A stretch of DNA of 64,000 nt from Fragilaria crotonensis (GCA_022925895.1 JAKSYS010000881.1:1-64000), one strand, 5' to 3'. Positions 1 through 12,992 are shown, counted from the first letter of the stretch. A program made the numbers and translations. The notes: a model not told the origin generated them from the sequence alone.

Positions 1-198
<198 letters not shown>

Positions 199-349
199 AG
201 ACAGGACAATGAGATGGTGCAAATTGAAAATGAAGGACGAGGAGGGAATGCTTCACACTCTTTCCTAACGACCATCTCCTGCTTACACACAGCTTGTAAG
301 ACCGCATTACACGGACAGCAGCTGCAAGTGTGATTGCTCTCTGAGATCA

Positions 350-2400
350 TTGTTTACCCAGCAGATGGGAGAATCCCTGACCCCATTTTCTGGGACAAAT
401 TTGCATCAACACATGGGCGCATTCGACTCGTCATATGATGGGACTTTAACACCCGCAATTTAACATTTGTACTCCCATCGGACAAGCGCATTGCGATATG
501 TCAAACTCGCAGAATGGGGAGCAAATCAACGTGCGCGCTCCTTGAAGCAGCCAAGTTGTATGGAACTTTGGCCGACGTCTCACAAGCCATACGCAAAGGA
601 CGGGCATCGGGCATCTTTCTTTGCAATTCAGAATGCACTTCGAAGCCTTATCAAGCAACGATGCTAGCATGTAAAAGGGTACTATTATAGGTCTGCCCAG
701 CCCACCACCCGTTGGTCACAAGAGCTCCCAAAGCACCCACCATCAAATGGTTTTACTCCGCATCTGATCTGGAAAACAAATCTCAGCTCGATTTGTCAAC
801 CCCTATATACTGAGCTTTGCCAACTGCAATCTAATTCTTGCCGAAACATCAAGAAAGTGGTCTATCGGCATAGGCCACGTGATCGATAGAGACGCTCAAT
901 TTAATACTTTTGGTGATACAAGCGGCACTGGTGGTGGAGCACAGCACTGCCACAAACTTCACTATTGGTTTGACAGAGTACTATGGTCAACAAAGACCCA
1001 AATCCACCAGTTCCAACTTGGCAATGTCCACATCAACATCCTTGAATTGTCCTGTTGCTCCAATTAGCACCAGCAATCACCTGGGCAGATAAAACTTAAA
1101 ACCCCAGCAAATCCCAATACAACCATTCCACAACTCCTTATCCGATCCGGCCGACAACTCCCCATCATGTAACTGGGCTCGCAAGGTGTCAGCAAAATCC
1201 GAAAAGGGCCAGCTACATGTCAGCATGTACTATGAAGACTTGTTAGACTGCACCTATATATCCATTGCTTGTTCCCATGTGGCAGGAACCAATAACAACC
1301 TTGCTGGTTTCATTTCCTCGAAGTCTTACCATGATTGCCGGCCGCATCCAGACATCTTATCATGCCTGGCATCCAGGCTGTCCACTGTACAATGGCTCCT
1401 GCCCAATTAAGCCTGCCACTCAAAATCGCTTCTATGATTCAACACCATCGCATCCACTAGTTCCTCTTCTGTTATTAGCTATGATTTAAACCTCACTCCT
1501 GGTGACTGGCTTTTAGCAAGCCAACCAGCACATTCGAGCTAATTTCCAATTGTCATGTATGCCACTCACCTTGCCACGGGGTCAACGTTGCATTTTTGGG
1601 CAATTAAAGCATACACCATTGCCAGTTAGTAACTCATCCCAAACCGTTGAGAACCGTTTACAGTCAAACTCCACCAAGCTATCGCAACTGACCCCAAACC
1701 ACCAAGGGTGATTTATGCCGTAACGCAGCTATAAGCAATTGGACCTTGTGTAATCTCTAGCTATGCTTGCTGTAGGGGAATCAAATGGGCACAGACTAAT
1801 CAATCCCATTACCACCTACTTGCAACCGCCTCCTTCCACAAGAATTGTTTTGGGAACGCTAATGCTTTCACTCTGCATTCCAAACCCGAGTTGAAAAATC
1901 AAGCTGTGATCATTCGAGGAACAAAAGAAAGGCGATATTGGCAAATTGAAATTTTTCTCTCGCAAAAATGCACAAAACATCTCTGCTTTGTTGTTGAACA
2001 TTTCCTCCTGATTCTTGTCCGCCACTTAGCTTTAACTCAACAATGCGCGCAGGCAGGCCGCACTCAACGTATACCGGCCGCAGCTGTGTCGGAACTGACT
2101 TCCACATAACGTCTGTTGACATCGAGAATGCCATCTGGGCAGCAGTAGCATAAGTGTAGAACCTCAACCCAACCAAGCATAAAAAACTCTTGCTTCTTGG
2201 TCATGCCATTCCAAACGCGTTGGAGCCTGTACTACGAGTGAAATGGAGATTAACTACCTTTGCAATGGAAAAGCAACGCATTCATGACTTACATCCGCAA
2301 TCTGTAACCTCCTATCACCAGAATGAGGCCATCAACGATGTCACCAGCAAAATACCTCCTTTTAATTTTGTTTAACGCCGCCTCAAGCACTGGCTTGCCT
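350..2400 (+). mobile_element. Fossil DIRS-like (tyrosine-recombinase) retroelement
   Basis: Short translated stretches in changing plus-strand frames recall a retroelement in the order reverse transcriptase, RNase H, tyrosine recombinase. Around 880-1060 is an RNase H-like GDTSGTGGGA...HINILEL segment. Around 1265-1320 is the HVAGTNNNLA motif that usually ends RNase H in such elements. Near 2205-2240 is a SCHSKRVGACT segment like the HSLRVGA block of tyrosine recombinases. The copy is old and broken in well over ten places. I found no terminal repeats, so the ends are approximate. The family call rests on motif order and recall of related diatom elements. Confidence 0.55.
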
Positions 2401-3861
2401 TTATGACATAGCTCCTCAACTTAGCCATAACTTCGCGACGTCAAAACAATGCCTCCATGACACTACTAGTGAAATACCTCATTTTGTTCCAGGCAGAAGT
2501 GTCTCAATATCTAGCCAGCGTCAACTGGAATTCAAAACCATCGCCAACTTGACATGCCATAACAGATGAGCCAGACCCTGATCTTTGCTTGGCACATACT
2601 GACCGACTCGAACAAAAAATTTTAGTAGATGTCCAAAACCAACAGTGCCAAATGACATTGCTGGTTCATTGTACCAGTACAACAATGTGATGGCATAGTT
2701 ACTTGTATAGCTATTCGTCTTGTTTACGCCCGCTCGCACATCGGACAAGAAGGATAGATGACATGATAAGCACAAAAGGTGTATCCCTCTTGTCATGTTA
2801 CCTTTTTCAATCCAATACTATCCACCCGACGTCACAGGTTTTCCCTTTCCGGCTCGCCGAACGATATGGTACCCAACCCCACTACCTGGTAGTAGTACTC
2901 GACAATGAAGCGCCGGCATCGACATGCTGGGACAGGCCAGTGCTAGGAAATGAACCACCCAGGAGTCATTCGACTCCAGAGGATATGCTAAAACGTCATA
3001 GTCACTATGTTTTTGCCCACTACGCCACCGTAGAGTAGCGTACTCGTCACTACGACATTTAGGCTCCATACATAGTAGTCACCATGCCTGTTAACAATCG
3101 CACAATCCATATCGACCGACGTTGCAGTACAGCTGAGGTGACATCTGGGAATCCCATAGGATTCTGCGAAGGATCCTAACAAAATAATTAGCAAAACCCG
3201 CCAAGCAAATTCTTCAGTGACTGAGTCACCACAGTGGAATACAACGTGCCTGTAAGAAGGCCTCCTCGATTGATATGGGCTGATTATGTTTCAGAACTAT
3301 TGCAGCAAAATGCACACACTTGACACAGTGGGGCATTGATGAGTAGGTGTGACAGGAAAGGTCCTAGCAAAACACAGAGAGTTTCAAGGCAGCTAAGTTG
3401 ATATCACTCATGGTCTATAGCAATTCAGGATACTTGAATGAGGACTACTAGTGAATGTATGCAAAAGTACTATGTATTTTCGAAGTGTGTGCCAATTCCA
3501 GTGGTTTCAAGCAAGAAATTCATCTAAACTAGGACCCATTCGACACTAAGGACTGCTTTGTCACGTCCTTGCTCAGTTTGGCGGACAATTGTTTCACCTT
3601 GCAGAGCCACCACTTCTGGGGAAGGGCTTATACACAACAGGTCTCGTGGCAGGGCAACTGATCCTGGGAATGCCGCCAAATGAAGCAATTCATAGCTACT
3701 AAGCTTCTTTTAAGTTCTACCATCGCAGCACAAGTGACAGAAAGGAATGCATCCAAGATAGCAACCTTTGTCAAGGCATTGCTTACATTGGCTTGTTCAT
3801 AGGGCTAAAGCAGATGTTTTCACTATGCACTATGCACATGTGATGCTCTTAACCTTGACGA
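2401..3861. other. Gene-free repeat-like stretch
   Basis: No convincing gene is visible on either strand. The short open frames (largest about 110 codons, near 2703-3038) lack recognisable motifs and begin in arbitrary sequence. The stretch probably continues the mobile-element debris of the region to its left. Confidence 0.5.
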
Positions 3862-4111
3862 TGATGGAGAGCAAATCCGCCAAGGCGAGTGAGCCTCCCT
3901 GGGCCCTTTGCTGGCAGTGTGAAGGTACTGCTGCTGGCATTAGCATGTGAGTATTGGTTTCTAATAATATTCACCCTCAAATTAAACTTCAACTAATCAG
4001 TCGTTTCTCATACTACATTTATTTTCAGATACATACAAATACTATAATAAATCAATGATTTGAATACTTTACAAAAACATTAAGTCCTCAACAACCAACA
4101 ACACAAAGTTG
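3862..4111. repeat. 250-bp duplicated unit, copy 1 (intact)
   Basis: This copy contains a segment beginning GATGGAGAGCAAATCCGCC and a second segment from about 3966 beginning AATATTCACCCTC and ending near GTTGGCA. The same two segments recur directly downstream, but there they are separated by 976 bp. The copies differ by scattered substitutions and one 3-bp CTG expansion. Confidence 0.85.
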
Positions 4112-4233
4112 GCATGATGGAGTGCAATCCGCCAAAGGGAGTAAGCTTCCTGGGCCCTTTGTTGGCAGTGTGAAGGTACTGCTGCTGCTGGCATTAGCAT
4201 GTGAGTATTGGGTTTCTAAGAATATTCACCCTC

Positions 4234-5209
4234 TATGATAGAATTTTCCCAGGGTAGCAAGCAGTAAGTCCATACGAAATCCTATTCTAGTACGGAATCT
4301 ATGACGAATAGGAGCACAACATCAACCCTGAAAGGGAGGGCCCCCAGGCCCTCTCAAGTTAAGTCATTCAATTCAAAACATGTCAAACACACCAATGAAG
4401 AAGTTTCTACAATGAAAATGAAGATTGAACAGAAGTGGAGGGAGGAGATTGAATTGCAAGATAACTGGTATTTTCCGGAATCGAAATTTCTACGGCAGAA
4501 TCTGGTATATTTTCTACGGCGTCGACCAATCATCCATGGTGATCTTTTCTTGTTTCATCAAACTTCATCAGAGCACACCAGGTTCTTTGATCCAAGAGCC
4601 AAGTTTCTTTCACAAACAGTCTAATCAAGAGCAGAGCCAACCTTTAGGAAGGCATCAAAGTCACATTCAAGTAGTAAGTTACTGAGAGAAGTGGATTCCA
4701 AGTGATCCAGAAAAGAGTTTAAGTATTCGAGAGCAGAGTTATCCGATTCAAGAGTGGAGTTTCCATTGCAGTGAATCGATTTTGTCATACTGTGCAGCAA
4801 AATCAGCATGAAGCAGCCATGATGCAATTGATACATCAATCACCAAAGATCCAGTACATTCCAGAGCAGGGCCAACCTTTAGGAAGACAACAAAGTCATA
4901 TTCAAGCAGTAGTAAGTCACCGAGTGAAGTGGAAATTTTACTCCAGAAGTGGTGGATCTTCTTTCCACATTACAGCCACCCTCCCTACCAAGCAGCCATT
5001 ACCACCAACAAGCAAGAAAGTCAGTATCAGAGCATGCAGTCCTAGAGAAGTCTTCTGGGTTGCATGATAGTTGGGTAGTGCAGCATTGCACTATCATACT
5101 CATTATTCCAGGTGGCCTCTACTGTACTCCAGGGTAGCGGTCATCCGTGTGGGTCGAGTTCGGTTTTTGTCCGGGACAGCGGCAGCACGTAAAAAATTTT
5201 AGTTTAAAA
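4234..5209. mobile_element. 976-bp insertion with 16-bp target-site duplication
   Basis: The sequence AAGAATATTCACCCTC stands at 4218-4233 and again at 5210-5225, exactly flanking this segment. The undisturbed sister copy has the site only once, near 3963-3978. The right end is A-rich (GTAAAAAATTTTAGTTTAAAAA-like, from about 5188). A long target duplication and an A-rich end fit retroposition of a SINE/LINE-type or processed sequence. I see no coding motif: the frames of 107, 86 and 98 codons here match nothing I know. Imperfect internal repeats lie at 4628-4695 and 4863-4933. Confidence 0.7.
4628..4933. repeat. Imperfect direct repeat pair inside the insertion
   Basis: About 68 bases beginning AGAGCAGAGCCAACCTTTAG at 4628 recur at 4863 as AGAGCAGGGCCAACCTTTAG, with several substitutions and a 3-bp CAG/TAG expansion. 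Both copies end near a GAAGTGGA motif. Confidence 0.8.
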
Positions 5210-5360
5210 AAGAATATTCACCCTCGAATTAAACTTCGACCAATTAGTCGTTTCTCATACTACATTTTTGTCAGATACATACAAATACTATAATAAATCA
5301 ACGATTTGAATACTTTACAAAAACAAAAAGTCCTCAACAACCAACAAAACAAAGTTGGCA

Positions 5361-6690
5361 CAAAGTCAAAGTGCATCTTGTTATTATCTTTCGTTGGCTC
5401 GATAGCCATCAAAACAATATGACATGTTCTTACAATAATCATTTCATTTTCTTGCTTGTGCAGACGCCATTGTATTACTGATCCAATTCATTACTTTGTT
5501 CATATGATACACTTTATCTTTTTCGTGATTGTGATGATCTAATCTCATGCTGCCCTAATGAAGGATCATCTATTACTTCTGGCACCACCACTGTAGTGTT
5601 GTTGCCTTGTTCTCCTTGTGTACTATCCGAGCATCCATGCACTAAGTTTACCTGACTCCTGCAGAATGCCAGTAATTCATTCACCATGTTCTTGCCTTTC
5701 TTGGAACGTTGTTCACTTCCCGCATCATGTAGCTAGTAAAGGGAGATTGTGAAGAGAAGATCCGTGAGAACTCATTCGAGATTGTGAAGAGAAGATCCGT
5801 GACAACTCATTCCGTTTCTTCATAGAAGAACTGGGTCTTGAATTCGCATATTTGTCCATTGATGAGCCTAAAATTCTTCACAATTCGTATCATAACCAGC
5901 AGCAGTAGATCGTGCATCAGGGAGGAGCAGCCAGGAGGTGGTGCTCACATGCCAGATCCCAACTGTCCTATTATCATTATGTTCATACTCATGCTGGTGG
6001 CTTGGCAACTCTTGTTCCGGTTATCTATTGCTGCTGACTGAGGGATTGTGGGATCACTACACTGATCAGTGATGAGTCTGCTTTTGATTGATTAGCTAGT
6101 GATGATTGTGTGAAAGATACAACAAGCCAATGTTCTTGCCAGCGATGATGTTTCTCGACTCTACTAGCAATCTCAACTTTTTCATCAAAGTTGATATTCG
6201 AGGAACGTAGTCTTTCACTCAGCTTCGCGTCTGTATGACATATAAGGACGGGAGGCTTACTCAAAAAGTTGGAGGTCACCTTGATATGCAATTTTTTCTA
6301 TCACATGGAAGAGCCTTAATTCGAACAAATGGTACATGCTCCTGTATTAAAAGTTTACAGACATGTATTATTTGTTGCTTCTGAATTGATGATGATGTGA
6401 TCAATGATCACTACTGCAGCTAAATCACCCAATCCAACAGTTAACGCCAACCGTCAGCCAATATATTACACAGAGTATGCCATAGGTAAGATTTGACACA
6501 AACTCAGTATTTGTACGCATTCAAACATCCATATTTTAGTCACCACATCGGACTGAGGAGGGCAGGAGGGGCACGGTACATGTACAAGTATTGATACACA
6601 AGTATCTTCGGAGATCACGCCGCAAGTTAGATAAGGTTGGTGTTTTCGAACGTTGACGTCCTACGTGGTGTGGCATAAAATCCTCAAGCG
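5361..6690. other. Gene-free stretch with a 35-bp tandem duplication
   Basis: No recognisable gene. A 35-bp sequence starting GAGATTGTGAAGAGAAGATC stands in tandem at 5743-5777 and 5778-5812 with one mismatch. An 88-codon minus-strand frame at 6025-6291 has no motif I recognise and is not called. Confidence 0.6.
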
Positions 6691-7105
6691 AATTCATTCC
6701 CTACGCCAAATATTTGTTGCCATAACATTTCCCGGTACAGTCGTATAAAATGAGAGAAGCAGGCACCAAAACAGACTTGCACCTTCAACCCGAACACATA
6801 CGACAAACGCATCATTCCTCAGGAAGAAAGGAAAGCTTGCCACTTCAGTTGACAACCGTCCTGAAGCAGTTGCTGCCCAGTGATCAAACGCATCGCACAG
6901 ATCTGGCAGCTTCAGATCGCCTGCTGCATAGTCGCGAGAAAGGGTGAGCATTTCCTGAGAAAAATCCCAAGAGTAACTTGCTGCGCTTAACGCAGAAACA
7001 GAAGAAAGAATGCGCGGTCTCAGTTTCAGTGTACTGCCGAGGAATGACCTGAAGAACTCAGTGTGGGATTGAATCAACGTGGCCATCGAGTAGAATATCC
7101 CATCT
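6691..7105. other. Upstream region of the LRR array
   Basis: This stretch precedes the first ATG of the LRR locus. A short plus-strand frame at 6750-6947 does not resemble the cytosolic tail of the related LRR gene at 23952-26192. The locus therefore either has a very short tail or has lost its original 5' end. The minus-strand frame at 6694-7422 is the shadow of the LRR sequence. Confidence 0.45.
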
Positions 7106-10100
7106 ATGCCGAAGTCAGAGGCCCTACGGCCAAAACGTGAAGGAATGGCACGAACGGCCATTGTATCGAGCGATTTAGTCATCGGTTGCTTGTTGGCTAT
7201 CCTTCTGGTCGCAGGAATTGCCATGCTTGCGGTGCTTATCGCTGTGCCTCGACCTACAGGAGAGACATCGCCTGCCACGCTGCCTTCCTCGACGCCAGCA
7301 CTGACATCTTCACCGGTAACACCAAGCCCTACAGCGATGCCAACCTCCTTTTCGACACCTGAAGAAATCGCATGCGAGTTTATTGGCCACCCATCGTTGA
7401 CTGAGTGTCGTTCAATACTCAAGTTCGATAGCTATGGTAGTAACGAAGTGGTGAACGGAACATCGATTCCGAGTGAGATTGGACTTTGACGCAGCTGACC
7501 GCATTGCTTGTTGACGGCAATGAGCTGACGGGAAGTATCCTCTGAAATATCCCTTTGACAGATCTCGTCATATTGTCGTTCACGGAAAATGAACTGAGTG
7601 GGACAATTCCATCTTCCATTTCAATGTTGACGAAATTGACCAATTTGTGGTTGGATCAGAATAAACTGACGGGAGGTCTTCCGTTGTCAATGTCAAATAT
7701 GACGAGCTTGTTCATTCTTGATATGTCGCACAATGAACTGAATGGGTCCATACCATCGTCGTTTTCAAGGTTAACGAGACTCACCGCTTTGGATTTCTTT
7801 CAAAATGAGTTGACTGGAACCATCCCATCTACTTTTTCGCAGTTGACAAATCTGATGTTTTGGAGTTTCACGACAATTCCCTGACCGGAAGTATTCCACC
7901 TTCTCTATCAACCTTGACGCTTCTGACAGGTTGTTGTCCTCTGCCAATGAGCTTACGGGAACTATCCCAGCTTCGCTCTGTACGCCAGCCATAAGTCTTT
8001 TCATTGATTGCGGCGAGATTGAATGCGATTGCTGCTCTGATCGTTTTTCAGAGAGTTCTTGTGCTCTGCCTCAACCCGCAGGAGGAACGTCGCCTGCAAC
8101 ACTGCCTCCCTCAACGCCAGCACTGCCTTCTTCACCAGCCACACGAATCCCAACGGCCATCTCGACCTCATTGTCGACACCCGAAGAAGTCGCGCGAGTT
8201 TGGCCACCCATCCTTGACTGAGTGTCGTTCAATACTCAAGTTCGATAGCTTTAATGACGGCGAAATGGTGACCGGATCCTCGATTCCGAGTGAGATTGGA
8301 CTTTTGACGCAGCTGACCGCATTGCTTGTTGACGGCAATGAGCTGACGAGAAGTATCCTCTGAAATATCCCTTGACAGATCTCGTCATATTGTCGTTCAC
8401 GGAAAATGAACTGAGTGGGACAATTCCATCTTCCATTTCGATGTTGACGAAATTAACCGGTTTGTGGTTGGACCAGAATAAACTGACGGGAGGTATTCCG
8501 TCGTCACTGTCAAGCATGACTAGCTTGATCATTCTCGATACATCGCACAATGAACTGAATGGGCCCATACCATCGTCGTTTTCAGGGTTGACGAGCCTCA
8601 CCGCTTTGGATTTCTTTCAAAATGAGTTGACTGGAACCATCCCATCTACTTTTTCGCAGTTGACAAATCTGATGTTTTGGAGTTTCACAACAATTCCCTG
8701 ATCGGAAGTATCCCACCTCTCTAGCTTCATTGACGCTTCTGACAAGGTTGTCGTTCTCTGCCAATGAGCTAACGGGGACTATCCCAGCTTCGCTCTGTAC
8801 GCCAGCCATAAGTCTTTTCATCGATTGCGGCGAGATTGAATGCGATTGTTGCTCTGATCGTATTTCTGAGAGTTCATGCTCTGCCTCCGCCCGCAGGAGG
8901 AACGTCGCCTGGAACACTGCCTCCTCAACGCCAGCAGTGCCTTCTTCACCAGCCACACGAATCCCAACGGCCATCTCGACCTCATTGTCGACACCCGAAG
9001 AAGTCGCGCGAGTTTATTGGCCACCCATCCTTGACTGAGTGTCGTTCAATACTCAAGTTCGATAGCTATGGTAGTAGCGAAGTGGTGAACGGAACATCGA
9101 TTCCGAGTGAGATTGGACTTTTGACGCAGCTGACCGCATTGCTTGTTGACGGCAATGAGCTGACGGAAGTATCCCCTGAAATATCCCTTTGACAGATCTC
9201 GTCATATTGTCGTTCACGGAAAATGAACTGAGGGACAATTCCATCATCCATTTCGATGTTGACGAAATTAACCGGTTTGTGGTTGGACCAGAATAAACTG
9301 ACGGGAGGTATTCCGTCGTCACTGTCAAGCATGACTAGCTTGATCATTCTCGATACATCGCATAATGAACTGAATGGGCCCATACCATCGTCGTTTTCAG
9401 GGTTGACGAGCCTCACCGCTTTGGATTTCTTTCAAAATGAGTTGACTGGAACCATCCCATCTACTTTTTCGCAGTTGACAAATCTGATGTTTTTGGAGTT
9501 TCACAACAATTCTGACCGGAAGTATCCCACCTCTCTAGCTTCATTGACGCTTCTGACAAGGTTGTCGTTCTCTGCCAATGAGCTAACGGAACTATCCCAG
9601 CTTCGCTCTGTACGCCAGCCATAAGTCTTTTCATCGATTGCGGCGAGATTGAATGCGATTGCTGCTCCGATCGTTTTCAGAGAGTTCTTGTGCTCTGCCT
9701 CAACCCGCAGGAGGAACGTCGCCTGCAACACTGCCTCCTCAACGCCAGCACTGCCTTCTTCACCAGCCACACGAATCCCAACGGCCATCTCGACCTCATT
9801 GTCGACACCCGAAGAAGTCGCGCGAGTTTATTGGCCACCCATCCTTGACTGAGTGTCGTTCAATACTCAAGTTCGATAGCTATGGTAGTAGCGAAGTGGT
9901 GAACGGAACATCGATTCCGAGTGAGATTGGACTTTTGACGCAGCTGACCGCATTGCTTGTTGACGGCAATGAGCTGACGGGAAGTATCCTCTGAAATATC
10001 CCTTTGACAGATCTCGTCATATTGTCGTTCACGGAAAATGAACTGAGTGGGACAATTCCATCATCCATTTCGATGTTGACGAAATTAACCGGTTTGTGGT

Positions 10101-12992
10101 TGGACCAGAATAAACTGACGGGAGGTATTCCGTCGTCACTGTCAAGCATGACTAGCTTGATCATTCTCGATACATCGCATAATGAACTGAATGGGCCCAT
10201 ACCATCGTCGTTTTCAGGGTTGACGAGCCTCACCGCTTTGGATTTCTTTCAAAATGAGTTGACTGGAACCATCCCATCTACTTTTCGCAGTTGACAAATC
10301 TGATGTTTTGGAGTTTCACAACAATTCCCTGACCGGAAGTATCCCACCCTCTCTAGCTTCATTGACGCTTCTGACAAGGTTGTCGTTCTCTGCCAATGAG
10401 CTAACGGGAACTATCCCAGCTTCGCTCTGTACGCCAGCCATAAGTCTTTTCATCGATTGCGGCGAGATTGAATGCGATTGCTGCTCCGATCGTTTTCAGA
10501 GAGTTCTTGTGCTCTGCCTCAACCCGCAGGAGGAACGTCGCCTGCAACACTGCCTCCCTCAACGCCAGCACTGCCTTCTTCACCAGCCACACGAATCCCA
10601 ACGGCCATCTCGACCTCATTGTCGACACCCGAAGAAGTCGCGTGCGAGTTTATTGGCCACCCATCCTTGACTGAGTGTCGTTCAATACTCAAGTTCGATA
10701 GCTTTAATGACGGCGAAATGGTGACCGGATCCTCGATTCCGAGTGAGATTGGACTTTTGACGCAGCTGACCGCATTGCTTGTTGACGGCAATGAGCTGAC
10801 GGGAAGTATCCCCTCTGAAATATCCCTTTTGACAGATCTCGTCATATTGTCGTTCACGGAAAATGAACTGAGTGGGACAATTCCATCTTCCATTTCGATG
10901 TTGACGAAATTAACCGGTTTGTGGTTGGACCAGAATAAACTGACGGGAGGTATTCCGTCGTCAATGCCATGTATGACTAGCTTGATCGTTCTCGATACGT
11001 CGCATAATGAACTGAATGGGCCCATACCATCGTCGTTTTCAGGGTTGAAGAGCCTCACCGCTTTGGATTTCTTTCAAAATGAGTTGACTGGAACCATCCC
11101 ATCTACTTTTTCGCAGTTGACAAATCTGATGTTTTTGGAGTTTCACAACAATTCCCTGATCGGAAGTATCCCACCCTCTCTAGCTTCATTGACGCTTCTG
11201 ACAAGGTTGTCGTTCTCTGCCAATGAGCTTACGGGGACTATCCCAGCTTCGCTCTGTACGCCAGCCATAAGTCTTTTCATCGATTGCGGCGAGATTGAAT
11301 GCGATTGTTGCTCCGATCGTATTTCTGAGAGTTCATGCTCTGCCTCCGCCCTCAGGAGGAACGTCGCCTACAACACTGCCTCCTCAACGCCAGCACTGCC
11401 ATCTTCACCAGTCACACGAATCCCAACGGCCATCTCGACCTCATTGTCGACACCCGAAGAAGTCGCGTGCGCGTTTATTGGCCACCCATCCTTGACTGAG
11501 TGTCTTTCAACATTCAGCTTCGATAGCTATGGTAGTAACGAAGTGGTGAACGGAACATCGATTCCGAGTGAGATTGGACTTTTGTCGCAGCTGACCGCAT
11601 TGCTTGTTGACGGCAATGAGCTGACGGGAAGTATCCCCTCTGAAATATCCCTTTTGACAGATCTCGTCATATTGTCGTTCACGGAAAATGAACTGAGTGG
11701 GACAATTCCATCATCCATTTCGATGTTGACGAAATTAACCGGTTTGTGGTTGGACCAGAATAAACTGACGGGAGGTATTCCGTCGTCACTGTCAAGCATG
11801 ACTAGCTTGATCATTCTCGATACATCGCATAATGAACTGAATGGGCCCATACCATCGTCGTTTTCAGGGTTGACGAGCCTCACCGCTTTGGATTTCTTTC
11901 AAAATGAGTTGACTGGAACCATCCCATCTACTTTTTCGCAGTTGACAAATCTGATGTTTTTGGAGTTTCACAACAATTCCCTGACCGGAAGTATCCCACC
12001 CTCAATATCAACCTTGACGCTTCTGACAGTTTTATCGTTCTCTGCCAATGAGCTAACGGGAACTATCCCAGCTTCGCTCTGTACGCCAGCCATAAGTCTT
12101 TTCATTGATTGCGGCGAGATTGAATGCGATTGCTGCTCCGATCGTTTTTCAGAGAGTTCTTGTGCTCTTCCTCAGCCCGCAGGAGGAACGTCGCCTGCAA
12201 CACTGCCTCCCTCAACGGCAGCAGTGCCTTCTCCACCAGCCACACGAATCCCAACGGCCATCTCGACCTCATTGTCGACACCCGAAGAAGTCGCGTGCGC
12301 GTTTATTGGCCTCCCATCCTTGACTGAGTGTCGTTCAACATTCAGCTTCGATAGCTATAGTACTGGCGAAATGGTGACCGGATCCTCGATTCCGAGTGAG
12401 ATTGGACTTTTGACGCAGCTGACCGCACTGCTTGTTGACGGCAATGAGCTGACGGGAAGTATCCCCTCTGAAATATCCCTTTTGACAGATCTCGTCATAT
12501 TGTCGTTCACGGAAAATGAACTGAGTGGGACAATTCCATCTTCCATTTCGATGTTGACGAAGTTAACCGGTTTGTGGTTGGACCAGAATAAACTGACGGG
12601 AGGTATTCCGTCGTCACTGTCAAGCGTGACTAGCTTGATCATTCTCGATACATCGCATAATGAACTGAATGGGCCCATACCATCGTCGTTTTCAGGGTTG
12701 ACGAGCCTCACCGCTTTGGATTTCTTTCAAAATGAGTTGACTGGAACCATCCCATCTACTTTTTCGCAGTTGACAAATCTGATGTTTTTGAGTTTCACAA
12801 CAATTCCTGATCGGAAGTATCCCACCCTCTATCAACCTTGACGCTTCTGACTGTTTTATCGTTCTCTGCCAATGAGCTAACGGGGCTATCCCAACTGTGC
12901 TCTGTACGCCAGCCATAAGTCTTTTCATTGATTGCGGCGAGATTGAATGCGATTGCTGCTCGGATCGAATTACTGAGAACTCTTGTGCTTAA
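7106..12992 (+). CDS. LRR receptor-like type II membrane protein with seven tandem ectodomains (frame-broken as read)
   Basis: The ATG at 7106 opens a short basic tail and a membrane helix (residues about 29-50, LVIGCLLAILLVAGIAML within it). A Ser/Thr/Pro stalk follows, then the Cys-capped LRR block with plant-type GxIPxx repeats such as NELTGSIPSEIS. Each unit ends in a CGEIECDCCSD cap, and a new stalk begins. Seven units start (TCG of the stalk) at 7268, 8090, 8905, 9719, 10538, 11364 and 12191. The last ends at a TAA at 12990-12992 after ENSCA. Units 1-4 and the end of unit 7 are interrupted by small losses, mostly in homopolymers (TTTT to TTT, CCCC to CC, GTGCG to GCG). The longest open piece is 10472-12841. 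There is no kinase domain. A role as a surface receptor or adhesion protein is inferred from architecture. Confidence 0.75.
7265..12992 (+). repeat. Tandem array of seven ~814-827-bp LRR ectodomain units
   Basis: Successive stalk starts are 822, 815, 814, 819, 826 and 827 bases apart. Units are nearly identical over most of their length, and differences concentrate in small indels and a few positions. For example, SYGSNEVVNGTS alternates with SFNDGEMVTGSS just before the first LRR. The two-unit gene at 23952-26192 is clearly more diverged from these. This array therefore expanded recently or is being homogenised. Confidence 0.9.

Larger units (their letters stand above)
4113..5360. repeat. 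250-bp duplicated unit, copy 2 (split by an insertion)
   Basis: The first half of the unit lies at 4113-4233 and the second half at 5226-5360. Together they match copy 1 at 3862-4111. The two halves are separated by the insertion at 4234-5209, and the 16 bases at the break are duplicated on both sides of it. Confidence 0.85.

Noticed and set aside
3966-5360. The ~148-bp direct repeats as LTRs of a small retroelement
   Set aside because: The empty-site comparison shows they are two copies of a tandem unit, one split by an insertion; the insertion has its own 16-bp target duplication.
10519-11058. Long minus-strand frames opposite the LRR units (also 7106-7422, 11527-11883, 12355-12711, and plus-strand frames opposite 24238-25758)
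   Set aside because: They recur with every unit and mirror the codon pattern of the LRR sequence; they are shadows of the coding strand.
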